Shown: piece after piece, positions 1 through 5,056 of the stretch
How positions within the stretch are numbered: the stretch's first letter is position 1
Layout: the number at the start of each line of letters is the position of its first letter
Source of the DNA: an uncultured Collinsella sp.
Lineage (GTDB): Bacteria; Actinomycetota; Coriobacteriia; Coriobacteriales; Coriobacteriaceae
Length of the DNA stretch: 5,056 nt
Assembly (NCBI GenBank): GCA_900552995.1
Contig: USBX01000086.1
Span: 1-5,056 of the forward strand
Direction: 5' to 3'
Notes under the pieces: model-generated
Told to the model about the DNA's origin: nothing
The model's database searches: none
What the model saw: only the letters and a program-made list of their open reading frames with translations
Position numbers and translations under genes: made by a program

Positions 1-308
1 GTCAACAACAGCGTGTGAGTATCGCCCGCGCCTTGGCGCTCGATCCGGAGATCCTGTTCTTTGATGAGCCGACTTCGGCGCTCGATCCCGAGCTGACGGC
101 CGAGGTGCTGCGTGTCATTAAAGACCTTGCCGCGCAGAATATGACGATGGTGATCGTGACCCATGCGATGCAGTTTGCGCGCGATGTTGCCGACCGCGTG
201 ATCTTTATGGACGGCGGTCGCATTGTCGAGGAGGGTCCTGCCGAGCAGGTTATCGACCATCCGCGTGAGCAGCGCACCCGTGAGTTCTTGAGCCGTATCG
301 AGGGATAG
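1..308 (+). CDS. ABC transporter ATP-binding protein, polar amino-acid uptake type (C-terminal part only)
   Basis: This is the C-terminal 101 codons of an ABC ATPase; the reading frame is open to the left edge, so the Walker A half lies outside the window. The first visible residues, QQQRVSIARAL, are the end of the ABC signature (LSGGQQQR). Walker B with the catalytic Glu follows in ILFFDEPTSALDPE (DEP at 63-71), then the D-loop SALD, and the H-loop His in VTHAM (codon 162-164). The tail DRVIFMDGGRIVEEGPAEQVIDHP is typical of the GlnQ/HisP group, cytoplasmic subunits that power import of polar amino acids with a permease and a binding protein. The substrate cannot be told from this fragment. 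An in-frame GTG at 15 is not a true start, because conserved motif residues precede it. It is the last gene of its operon, with a terminator 33 bases after the TAG stop. Confidence 0.93.
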   Translation, partial: QQQRVSIARALALDPEILFFDEPTSALDPELTAEVLRVIKDLAAQNMTMVIVTHAMQFARDVADRVIFMDGGRIVEEGPAEQVIDHPREQRTREFLSRIEG

Positions 309-341
309 GCTCAGGTATTTACTCAACTATTAATTGAGGCG

Positions 342-378
342 AAGCCGCCGCAGGTCTTACGGTCTGTGGCGGCTTTTT
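342..378 (+). terminator. Rho-independent terminator after the ABC ATPase gene
   Basis: A 12-base-pair stem pairs AAGCCGCCGCAG (342-353) with CTGTGGCGGCTT (364-375), with a single G-T wobble. The loop is 10 bases and the 3' arm runs into a T run (374-378, then GTTTG). This is a textbook intrinsic terminator ending transcription of the upstream transporter operon, so the EF-G-like gene needs its own promoter. Confidence 0.9.
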
Positions 379-606
379 GTTTGCATCGGCGGGGTTCAAT
401 AATCGCCTCACAAGCTTGTCTCTTCCTCTCGCCGCCTGTATTCATACGTGTGCCGAAAGGTGTGCATGGACGGTCGCCCGTGAGGGTAGGGTGGTGGCAT
501 AGGACATTTGGAGGGTGAGTCGGCTCGGCTGCCGACCATGCTGCTCCCAGGACGGCACCGACCGCGAACTCTCCCCGTTGGCGTCGCGCATTGCGCGCGG
601 CCCTGC
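379..606 (+). promoter_or_regulatory. Intergenic promoter and leader region of the EF-G-like gene
   Basis: No gene is supported between the terminator and the ribosome binding site at 607. Two weak sigma70-like options are visible. One is a -10-like AATAAT (398-403, five of six matches) without a good -35. The other is TTGTCT (416-421) 17 bases before TATTCA (439-444). Neither is convincing alone. The downstream part could form hairpins: GTCGGC (519-524) with GCCGAC (531-536), and CGCGC (585-589) with GCGCG (593-597), the latter ending 10 bases before the Shine-Dalgarno. I recognise no riboswitch, T-box or known leader RNA. The frame of the downstream gene stays open back to a TTG at 508, but that extension (37 residues, Arg/Pro-rich) has no EF-G similarity and is better read as untranslated leader. 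Confidence 0.3.
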
Positions 607-613
607 AAGGAGG
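607..613 (+). promoter_or_regulatory. Ribosome binding site that fixes the EF-G-like start
   Basis: AAGGAGG lies 5 bases before the ATG at 619. It is a near-perfect anti-Shine-Dalgarno match and selects 619 over the upstream in-frame TTG (508) and ATG (538). The protein from 619 reaches the P-loop at residue 16, the usual distance for EF-G. Confidence 0.9.
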
Positions 614-618
614 TCATC

Positions 619-2694
619 ATGGGTGCTCCCAAGACCGGTAACGTAAGGAACGTGGTGCTCGTAGGCCAAGGCGGGGTGGGCAAGACTTCACTCGCCGAGG
701 CCATGCTCCACCTTTCCGGCAAGACCGCCCGCCTGGGCGGCCACGACGGCGCCAAGCCCACGCTCGACTATGATCCCGAAGAGGTCAAGCGTGCGTTTTC
801 CATCTCGACAACCATCGCGCCGATCGACTGGAAGGGCGCTCGTATCAATGTGCTCGATGCCCCGTGCTACCCCGATTTTATCGGCGACGCCTTTGCCGCG
901 ATGAGCGTCTGCGAGACGGCTCTGTTTGTGGTCGACGCCGAGGCCGGCCCACAGCCTACGACGGTTAAGCTCTGGTATGCCGCCGAGGATCTGCGCCTGG
1001 CGCGTGCGGTGTTCGTAAACCGCCTGTCGCGCTCCGAGGCCAGCTTTGCGACCACAATGGACCTGCTGCAGGAGCGCTTTGGTACGCGCCTGGGCGCCGT
1101 GACTCTTCCCTGGGGCGAAGGCGAGGACTTTGACGGCATCATCGACCTGGTGCGCATGAAGGCGCGCCATTGCAACGGCACCGAAGCCGTTGAGTCGGAG
1201 ATTCCCGAGGAGTATCGTGCCCAGGCCGAGGAGGCCCATGACCATCTGTGCGAGTTGGTGGCCGAGGCCGACGATGAGCTGATGATGAAGTACCTGGAAG
1301 GCGAGGAGACGCTGACGCAGGAGGAGCTTGAAGGCCTGCTGTCGAAGGCGATTGCCGAGCGCATCTTTGTGCCGGTCTTTGCGGGCGATTGCATTAAGGA
1401 GCAGGGCGTCAACTCGCTGATGGACGACATCGCGACGTACTTCCCGGCGCCGACCGACTACGGCGAGATGCCGCTCATCGACGGCGATTCGCTTAAGATC
1501 TCGAGTGACGATGACCGTCCGGTGGCGTTTGTGTTTAAGACGCTGGCCGATCCGCAGCAGGGTCGCATCAGCTTTATCAAGGTGCTGACGGGTACGCTTG
1601 AGCCGGGTCTTGAGCTGATCAACGCGCGCACGCGCAAGGGCGACCGTCTGGCTCACCTGTATGTGATGTGCGGTCGCGACATGACCGAGGTCGGTCACGC
1701 CTATGCCGGCGACATCATCGTGGCGCCCAAGCTGGCGGCCGAGACGGGCGATACGCTCTCCATTACCGGTAAGGTCGAGGCTGCGGCGTTTAAGTTCCCC
1801 AACTCTCAGTACCGCATCGCCATCGAGGCCGAGAACCGCGGTGACGAGGAGAAGCTCTACACGTTTATCGAGAAGGCGTGCAAGGCCGATCCGACCATGA
1901 GCATCGACCGTGACGAGGAGACCGGCCAGACCATCATCTCAGCGGTGGGCGAGGCGCAGGTTTCGGTGCTGCTCAACCGTCTGGAGGACCGCACCAAGGT
2001 CGCCGCCAAGAGCGTGCCGATCCGCATTCCGTATCGCGAGACCATCCGCCGCACGGCGAGCGCCCAGGGCCGCCACAAGAAGCAGACCGGCGGCGCCGGT
2101 CAGTACGGCGACTGCTGGCTGCGCGTGGAGCCGCTCATTGGGCCCGACGGCACGAGCGACGGCTATGAGTTCGTGGACGAGGTCGTGGGCGGCCGCATCC
2201 CGCGCTCGCTGATTCCCGCCGTGGACAAGGGCGTCCAGGAGACCATGAAGGACGGTATTATTGCCGGCTACCCGCTCACGGGCATTCGCGTGGCTGTGTA
2301 CGACGGCTCGTATCACAGCGTCGACTCCAACGAGATGGCGTTCCGCGCGGCGGCTCGCATCGGCCTGCGCAAGGCATGCGCCGATGCCGACCCCGTGGTG
2401 CTGGAGCCCATCGAGGAAATCACGGTGACGATCCCCGAGAGCTACGCCGGCGCCGTGATGGGCGACATCTCGGCCTCGCGCGGTCGCGTGACGGGCATGG
2501 AGACCGATGAGCGCGGAGACACCGTGGTCATCGCTCAAGCGCCGCTGGCCGAGCTGACGGATTACTCGACGCGTCTGCGCTCCATCACGCGCGGCACGGG
2601 TGACTTTACCATGAAGCCCGCTGGCTACGAGCAGGTTCCCTATGACGTTCAGGCCAAGCTGGTCGAGCGCTATGAGGAGGGTCGCGCCAAGTAG
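619..2694 (+). CDS. fusA2: EF-G-like translational GTPase (EF-G2-type paralogue)
   Basis: A complete 691-residue protein with the full five-domain EF-G layout. EF-G drives tRNA-mRNA translocation on the ribosome; EF-G2-type paralogues are poorly understood and may not act in routine elongation. The P-loop GQGGVGKT is at 16-23, switch I around 54-64, a domain II beta-barrel at about 300-385, domain III at about 396-465, domain IV with HKKQTGGAGQYG (486-497) and the tip loop YDGSYHSVDSNEMAF (561-575), and domain V with GDISASRGRVTGME (615-628). Several nucleotide-site motifs are altered. G3 is DAPCY (80-84) where EF-G has DTPGH; G4 is NRLS (134-137) rather than NKxD; G5 is GDC (256-258) rather than GSA. 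Domains III-V are well conserved and the frame is intact, so it looks functional but divergent. It is not in a str operon (no rpsL, rpsG or tuf nearby), so it is unlikely to be the main fusA. A tetracycline ribosomal-protection protein is a less likely alternative. The symbol is an informal paralogue label. Confidence 0.9.
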   Translation: MGAPKTGNVRNVVLVGQGGVGKTSLAEAMLHLSGKTARLGGHDGAKPTLDYDPEEVKRAFSISTTIAPIDWKGARINVLDAPCYPDFIGDAFAAMSVCETALFVVDAEAGPQPTTVKLWYAAEDLRLARAVFVNRLSRSEASFATTMDLLQERFGTRLGAVTLPWGEGEDFDGIIDLVRMKARHCNGTEAVESEIPEEYRAQAEEAHDHLCELVAEADDELMMKYLEGEETLTQEELEGLLSKAIAERIFVPVFAGDCIKEQGVNSLMDDIATYFPAPTDYGEMPLIDGDSLKISSDDDRPVAFVFKTLADPQQGRISFIKVLTGTLEPGLELINARTRKGDRLAHLYVMCGRDMTEVGHAYAGDIIVAPKLAAETGDTLSITGKVEAAAFKFPNSQYRIAIEAENRGDEEKLYTFIEKACKADPTMSIDRDEETGQTIISAVGEAQVSVLLNRLEDRTKVAAKSVPIRIPYRETIRRTASAQGRHKKQTGGAGQYGDCWLRVEPLIGPDGTSDGYEFVDEVVGGRIPRSLIPAVDKGVQETMKDGIIAGYPLTGIRVAVYDGSYHSVDSNEMAFRAAARIGLRKACADADPVVLEPIEEITVTIPESYAGAVMGDISASRGRVTGMETDERGDTVVIAQAPLAELTDYSTRLRSITRGTGDFTMKPAGYEQVPYDVQAKLVERYEEGRAK

Positions 2695-2729
2695 CGTGCG
2701 ATTTTGCCTGCAATGTAGGTGCTGACGAA

Positions 2730-2763
2730 AAGGCCACCCTGGGTAACCGGGGCGGCCTTATTT
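2730..2763. terminator. Bidirectional terminator between convergent genes
   Basis: AAGGCCACCCTGG (2730-2742) pairs with CCGGGGCGGCCTT (2747-2759) with one A-C mismatch and one T-G wobble; the four-base loop is GTAA, a GNRA-type tetraloop. On the plus strand the stem is followed by ATTTGATT. On the minus strand it is followed by TTTTCGTC. It lies between the stop of the plus-strand EF-G-like gene (2694) and the stop of the minus-strand nuclease (2824), so it probably serves both. Confidence 0.8.
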
Positions 2764-2767
2764 GATT

Positions 2768-2802
2768 CCTTGGGGACGGAGGAAAACGGATCATTTTTTG
2801 GG
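2768..2802. repeat. Possible dispersed intergenic repeat
   Basis: Between the shared terminator and the nuclease stop lies a non-coding stretch with a core GGGGACGGAGGAAAACGGAT followed by a T6 run (2793-2798). I recall closely similar text between genes in genomes of gut bacteria, which would make it a dispersed extragenic repeat. Only one copy is present in this window, so its repeat nature cannot be shown here. It could equally be ordinary spacer. Confidence 0.3.
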
Positions 2803-2823
2803 TTACGGGCAGCTTGGTCGGCC

Positions 2824-3375
2824 CTAAACTCCCGAGGTCTGATTGCGGCCGGTGGCGTAGTCGATCTGCACGTGCGGCTGCAGATTGTAGCAATATACGT
2901 GGAAGCAGAGGGTCTTGCCGTGGTCCTCGACCGATTGCGCCTCAAGGCGCACGCCACGGCAGACAAGTTCCTCTTCGTTATACATGGGCGTGACACGGTA
3001 GAGCACATGGTTACCCGTATCGCGGATGTAGCCGAGAATCTGCTCTTCAAACGGCAGCATGCCCGTCTCGTTGAGATAACGCGTGCCGGTGAGGAGATTC
3101 TTGCGGTTGGCGTTTTCGCCGCAGAGCGACCAGGCGATGAGGTGGCAGCGGTTGTAGAGGCTCTGACCCGGAATAAAGTCGTAGCGCTGCTGGTGCCACC
3201 CGGCGGGATGGATACGCGAGATATCGCCGCGCTTGCCCTGACCGAGCGATTCGGGACCCACGCAGGCGAGTGCCTTGCGGGTGCGGCCCAGGCTATCGAG
3301 CTTGGAGAACTTCTTAAAGCAGCCCTCTTCGGTGGCTCGCTCGTATTCGTCGAGCGTGAATGATGGCGTGCCCAA
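2824..3375 (-). CDS. Catalytic domain of DNA/RNA non-specific endonuclease (fragment)
   Basis: This is the longest readable part of the nuclease, 183 codons from a TTG at 3375; that TTG is internal to the native protein and not a real start. It matches the EndA/DNA-entry-nuclease-like branch of the beta-beta-alpha metal non-specific endonucleases. Family landmarks are SLGRTRKALACVG (28-40), HPAGWHQQRYDF (56-67), YNRCHLIAWSLCGENANRKNLLTGTRYLN (74-102), GMLPFE (105-110), GNHVLYRVTPMY (121-132) and SVEDHGKTLCFHVYCYNLQP (148-167). His78 in NRCHLI is the expected general base, in the place of the classical DRGH His. Asn88, Asn90 and Asn93 in GENANRKN include the likely metal-binding Asn. Such enzymes cut extracellular DNA and RNA for nutrient scavenging, DNA uptake or defence; which applies here is unknown. 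The fold appears complete through to the C-terminus. Confidence 0.88.
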   Translation of the reverse strand: MGTPSFTLDEYERATEEGCFKKFSKLDSLGRTRKALACVGPESLGQGKRGDISRIHPAGWHQQRYDFIPGQSLYNRCHLIAWSLCGENANRKNLLTGTRYLNETGMLPFEEQILGYIRDTGNHVLYRVTPMYNEEELVCRGVRLEAQSVEDHGKTLCFHVYCYNLQPHVQIDYATGRNQTSGV

Positions 3376-3586
3376 CGGGTGCGTGCTGTCGGCGCGAAGG
3401 GCAACGTAGGGTTGCCGGTGTAGTCGGGAATGCTGCTGAGATAAACACCGCGGGCGCGGTTGAGGTCGGGGTTTTCGACCTCGTCGATGGGGGTGACGGA
3501 GCTGTCTGTGGAAGCGTCGTCACCGGTGTCGGTCGCGGTGGATTCGGAGCCATCGCCAGAGTCTTGGCTATTTTGAGAGTCCGAGG

Positions 3587-3605
3587 CTGTCTCTTATACA
3601 CATCT
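3587..3605. other. Synthetic Tn5 mosaic end (Nextera library adapter sequence)
   Basis: CTGTCTCTTATACACATCT is an exact 19 of 19 match to the hyperactive Tn5 mosaic end used in tagmentation libraries. The mosaic end is an engineered hybrid of the natural Tn5 outer and inner ends, so an exact copy is not expected in a wild genome. The flanks (AGTCCGAGG before, CAGCCGAGC after) show no 9-base target duplication, and no transposon body is present, only this one end. The translations it creates, MYKRQ on the minus strand and LLYTS on the plus strand, are familiar signs of adapter contamination in metagenomic proteins. Confidence 0.97.
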
Positions 3606-3806
3606 CAGCCGAGCGACCAGGTCCGCCTCGTCGTCGGTGCGGCTGGGACTTTCGTTTTGTTTCTCGGCCAGAGCTACCGCCTGCTCATCGCTTTGCGGCG
3701 ACAGCAACTTGGGCGCTCCGTCGAGCGATCCCGTAAACAGCGCAAACCCGAGCACCACGGCGGTGCCGATGGAAAGTACTTGCTTGTAGGCGGGCTTGCG
3801 CGACAT
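3594..3806 (-). CDS. N-terminal secretion segment of the nuclease (truncated by adapter)
   Basis: Sixty-seven native residues start at ATG 3806. A short basic head (MSRKPAYK) is followed by a hydrophobic stretch (about 10-25, VLSIGTAVVLGFALF) and a polar, acidic tail rich in Glu, Asp and Ser. This fits a Sec signal peptide or N-terminal membrane anchor, with no lipobox Cys. The last three residues (RCV) and the TAA stop come from the mosaic-end sequence and are not native. AGGAG at 3812-3816 supports the start. Alone this would be called a small hypothetical protein; its position directly ahead of the linker and nuclease domain indicates that it is the export segment of that enzyme. Confidence 0.75.
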   Translation of the reverse strand: MSRKPAYKQVLSIGTAVVLGFALFTGSLDGAPKLLSPQSDEQAVALAEKQNESPSRTDDEADLVARLRCV

Positions 3807-3935
3807 TGAGGCTCCTGGATGGACGGTTGGGAATCTACCAGTCTAGCAGGAGCCGACAGGGGCCGTTCTGTCGAACAAATACTTAAGATTTGGGACAAAC
3901 GCTACGGATCCATTTGCCTCATATTTGACGTATGG
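3807..3935 (-). promoter_or_regulatory. Spacer between lacI and the nuclease gene
   Basis: These 129 bases separate two genes on the same strand. I see no terminator with a T run after the lacI stop, so read-through is possible. No clear sigma70 promoter is visible; TAGACT (3842-3847, read on minus) is a weak -10-like match without a -35 at the right distance. Two inverted repeats lie in the middle and are listed separately. Confidence 0.35.
3854..3873. repeat. Inverted repeat upstream of the nuclease gene
   Basis: CGACAG (3854-3859) and CTGTCG (3868-3873) are perfect 6-base arms with an 8-base gap, about 50-70 bases before the nuclease start. Three bases further lies a second, AT-rich one: CAAAT (3876-3880) and ATTTG (3888-3892) around ACTTAAG. 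Either could be an operator or a leader hairpin. The neighbouring LacI protein is one candidate binder, but nothing in the sequence proves this. Confidence 0.4.
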
Positions 3936-4946
3936 CTAGATCGAGGTGGAACCGAGCCAATTGAGTTTACATTCGAGAATGCGCTGCTCACCGGGCGCGC
4001 TGCTGCCATCGAGTAGCGCGAGGAGCATCTCGGCCGCCTCTCTGCCTTCCTGGTCGACGGGCTCGATGATGGTGGAGACGGTCGGCGTGGTGAGGTTGGT
4101 CCAGTCTTCGCAGTTGAGTCCCAAAAGGCCGATTTGCTGCGGAAGCAGATGGGCCATGGGCTGGAGTGCCTTGTAGACACGGGGGAGTGCCCACTGATTT
4201 TGCACGAAGATAAGGGTTCGCTTGGCGGGGTTGAGCTTGTATTTAAAGTATTCGGTGAGCTCGCTGATTGACGGCTTGTTGTGATCGATGGGGATGGCTT
4301 TGTAGAGCTGCCCATTCGCGGCCAATGCCTCGGCATATCCCTGAAAACGTTCCATGCGGGTGCGCATTTCGGTCATATTGGCGGCAATGGAGAAAAAGTC
4401 CTCGTAGCCGGCATCGAGAAGCGCCTGCGTGGCATTGTACACGCCGTCGTAGAGGTTGGTTTTGATCCAGCTGGTGCCTGGGCTGTAGATGGCCGCGTCA
4501 AAAAAGACGACGGGCTTGCCGGCGCGCTTGATGCGGTCGTGGACGGCCTTGAAATTTGCCGTGGGCTGGATGATAAAACCATCGACGCCCAGCGAGAGCA
4601 TTTTGTCGACATACATGAGCTCGGTCTCGGGGTCGAAATTGCTGGTGCAAACGACCGTCTGGTAGCCCGCGGGGAGCATGACTTGTTCCATGCCGTTGAG
4701 GACGAGGCCCGCCCACTTGTTGGTGTTATCCAAAATGATGATGGCGATGACGTGGGTCTGCTTGCCGGTGAGCGTTTGCGCTTGGGCGTTGGGAACGTAT
4801 CCGAGTTCCTTGATGACGCGCGCAATCTTTGCCTGCGTCTTCTCGCTAAGCTTTTCTCGTTTGTCGTTGAGGTAATACGAGACGCTTGCCGTCGAGGTTC
4901 CCGCCTCTCGAGCAACGTCTGCGATCGTAACGCGCTGTTTTGCCAC
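3936..4946 (-). CDS. LacI-family transcriptional regulator
   Basis: A complete 336-residue regulator, normal length for LacI/GalR proteins, which bind operator DNA as dimers or tetramers and respond to a small ligand, usually a sugar. The N-terminal helix-turn-helix is VTIADVAREAGTSTASVSYYLND (6-28), followed by EKLSEKTQAKIARVIKELGYVPNAQAQTL (31-59), where Leu59 sits at the hinge-helix position. The rest is a periplasmic-binding-protein-like effector domain: THVIAIIILDNTN (64-76), DGFIIQPTA (122-130), PVVFFDAAIY (145-154), and the C-terminal IGLLGLNCEDWTNLTTPTVSTI (272-293). The recognition helix has SVSYYLN where most members have TVSRVLN, marking a subfamily. The GTG start at 4946 is chosen because GGAAGGAG lies 5 bases upstream and because it places the HTH at the expected residue 6; an upstream ATG (4982) would add 12 atypical residues. 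No transporter or sugar enzyme is visible beside it, so its target is unknown. Confidence 0.93.
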   Translation of the reverse strand: MAKQRVTIADVAREAGTSTASVSYYLNDKREKLSEKTQAKIARVIKELGYVPNAQAQTLTGKQTHVIAIIILDNTNKWAGLVLNGMEQVMLPAGYQTVVCTSNFDPETELMYVDKMLSLGVDGFIIQPTANFKAVHDRIKRAGKPVVFFDAAIYSPGTSWIKTNLYDGVYNATQALLDAGYEDFFSIAANMTEMRTRMERFQGYAEALAANGQLYKAIPIDHNKPSISELTEYFKYKLNPAKRTLIFVQNQWALPRVYKALQPMAHLLPQQIGLLGLNCEDWTNLTTPTVSTIIEPVDQEGREAAEMLLALLDGSSAPGEQRILECKLNWLGSTSI

Positions 4947-4951
4947 AGCGA

Positions 4952-4959
4952 CTCCTTCC
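4952..4959 (-). promoter_or_regulatory. Ribosome binding site deciding the GTG start of lacI
   Basis: Read on the minus strand this is GGAAGGAG, followed by TCGCT and then GTG GCA AAA CAG. The spacing of 5 bases matches the other genes in the window. It lies inside the frame of the longer alternative starting at 4982, which argues against that alternative. Confidence 0.85.
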
Positions 4960-5009
4960 GACAGATGAGCATTTTCCAACATGATGACTTTGAGTCTTGG
5001 TGAGGGATG

Positions 5010-5030
5010 CGCTCCGGTGAGCGACTTTTT
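5010..5030 (+). terminator. Small hairpin with T run, terminator-like, upstream of lacI
   Basis: CGCTC (5010-5014) pairs with GAGCG (5019-5023) around a CGGT loop, followed by AC and a T5 run (5026-5030). On the plus strand this resembles a short intrinsic terminator, but no plus-strand gene ends nearby. On the minus strand it falls in the region ahead of lacI, about 65 bases before the start codon, and could be a leader hairpin. An 8-base palindrome TCATATGA follows at 5035-5042. The lacI promoter itself is not resolved, since the window ends at 5056. Confidence 0.3.
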
Positions 5031-5056
5031 CCTTTCATATGAGTATGCAACAAATG

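Larger units (their letters stand above)
2824..3806 (-). pseudogene. Secreted DNA/RNA non-specific endonuclease gene, disrupted as sequenced
   Basis: Three pieces in the right order make one secreted nuclease. First comes an N-terminal signal or anchor segment (3806-3606). Next is a Ser/Asp/Thr-rich linker leading into VENPDLNRARGVYLSSIPDYTGNP (3584-3412). Last is the catalytic domain, beginning YVALRADSTHPLGTPSF and ending at TAG 2824-2826. Two lesions break it. A synthetic 19-base Tn5 mosaic end (3587-3605) brings an in-frame TAA, and one base is missing at a C run (minus strand; GGG at 3409-3411 on plus). Restoring one C gives the family's expected TGNPYVAL join. Removing the 19 bases alone does not restore frame between the first and second pieces, so some native bases are probably also missing. 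I infer that the gene is intact in the organism and that the damage is at least partly technical; a true pseudogene is possible. The start at 3806 has AGGAG (3812-3816) 5 bases upstream. Confidence 0.8.

Noticed and set aside
379..606. Riboswitch, tRNA or other known ncRNA in the 310-base gap
   Set aside because: I could find no cloverleaf, T-box motif or known riboswitch core on either strand; only short hairpins are present.
508..618. N-terminal extension of the EF-G-like protein from TTG 508
   Set aside because: The extra 37 residues are Arg/Pro-rich with no EF-G similarity, and AAGGAGG at 607-613 is ideally placed for ATG 619.
688..1698. Long minus-strand open frame opposite the EF-G-like gene
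   Set aside because: It is a shadow of a well-conserved gene in GC-rich DNA; its His/Arg/Leu-rich translation has no recognisable family or ribosome binding site.
2719..3363. Plus-strand open frame opposite the nuclease
   Set aside because: The minus strand carries the conserved nuclease domain. The plus frame begins in the terminator and has no recognisable domain.
3587..3605. A natural Tn5-like insertion sequence end
   Set aside because: It matches the engineered mosaic end exactly and differs from the natural outer and inner ends. There is no transposase, no second end and no 9-base target duplication.
3868..3887. SOS (LexA) box in GTCGAACAAATACTTAAG
   Set aside because: Only the GAAC half fits the GAAC-N4-GTTC consensus; the second half reads ACTT, too far from GTTC.
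4281..5003. Plus-strand open frame opposite lacI
   Set aside because: It is antisense to a complete LacI-family gene with conserved motifs, and its translation is not recognisable.
1..5056. CRISPR array, prophage or defence island
   Set aside because: There are no regularly spaced repeats, cas genes, phage genes, integrase or attachment sites in the window.

Overview
The window is GC-rich, densely coded bacterial DNA. The proteins look like those of a Gram-positive gut actinobacterium, most plausibly a member of the Coriobacteriia such as Collinsella. That placement is inferred from protein style (a divergent second EF-G, a gut-type secreted nuclease, a LacI regulator with a YY-type helix) and from the strong AGGAGG-like ribosome binding sites; there is no rRNA to confirm it. 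The material looks like an assembled draft or metagenomic contig, because an exact synthetic sequencing-library sequence lies inside it.

Layout. 1-308 (+) is the C-terminal end of an ABC transporter ATPase of the polar amino-acid type, closed by a strong intrinsic terminator (342-378). 309-618 is a 310-base intergenic region with that terminator, weak promoter-like sequences and two small hairpins just before the next gene. 619-2694 (+) is a complete, stand-alone EF-G-like translational GTPase (691 aa), the best-preserved gene here, with unusual G-motifs. A bidirectional terminator (2730-2763) separates it from the minus-strand genes. 2824-3806 (-) encodes a secreted DNA/RNA non-specific endonuclease, broken by a one-base frameshift (3409-3411) and by the 19-base Tn5 mosaic end used in Nextera libraries (3587-3605). 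3936-4946 (-) is a complete LacI-family repressor with a GTG start. 4947-5056 is its upstream region, cut by the window edge.

The genes do not form one pathway. The ABC gene ends an upstream operon, the EF-G-like gene appears to be its own transcription unit between two terminators, and lacI and the nuclease lie in the same direction with a 129-base gap and no obvious terminator between them, so read-through from lacI is possible. The target of the LacI regulator is not visible.

I found no convincing new multi-gene system. The most striking non-native signal (3587-3605) is a library artefact and should not be read as biology. The most biologically interesting item is the EF-G paralogue with altered nucleotide-binding motifs.
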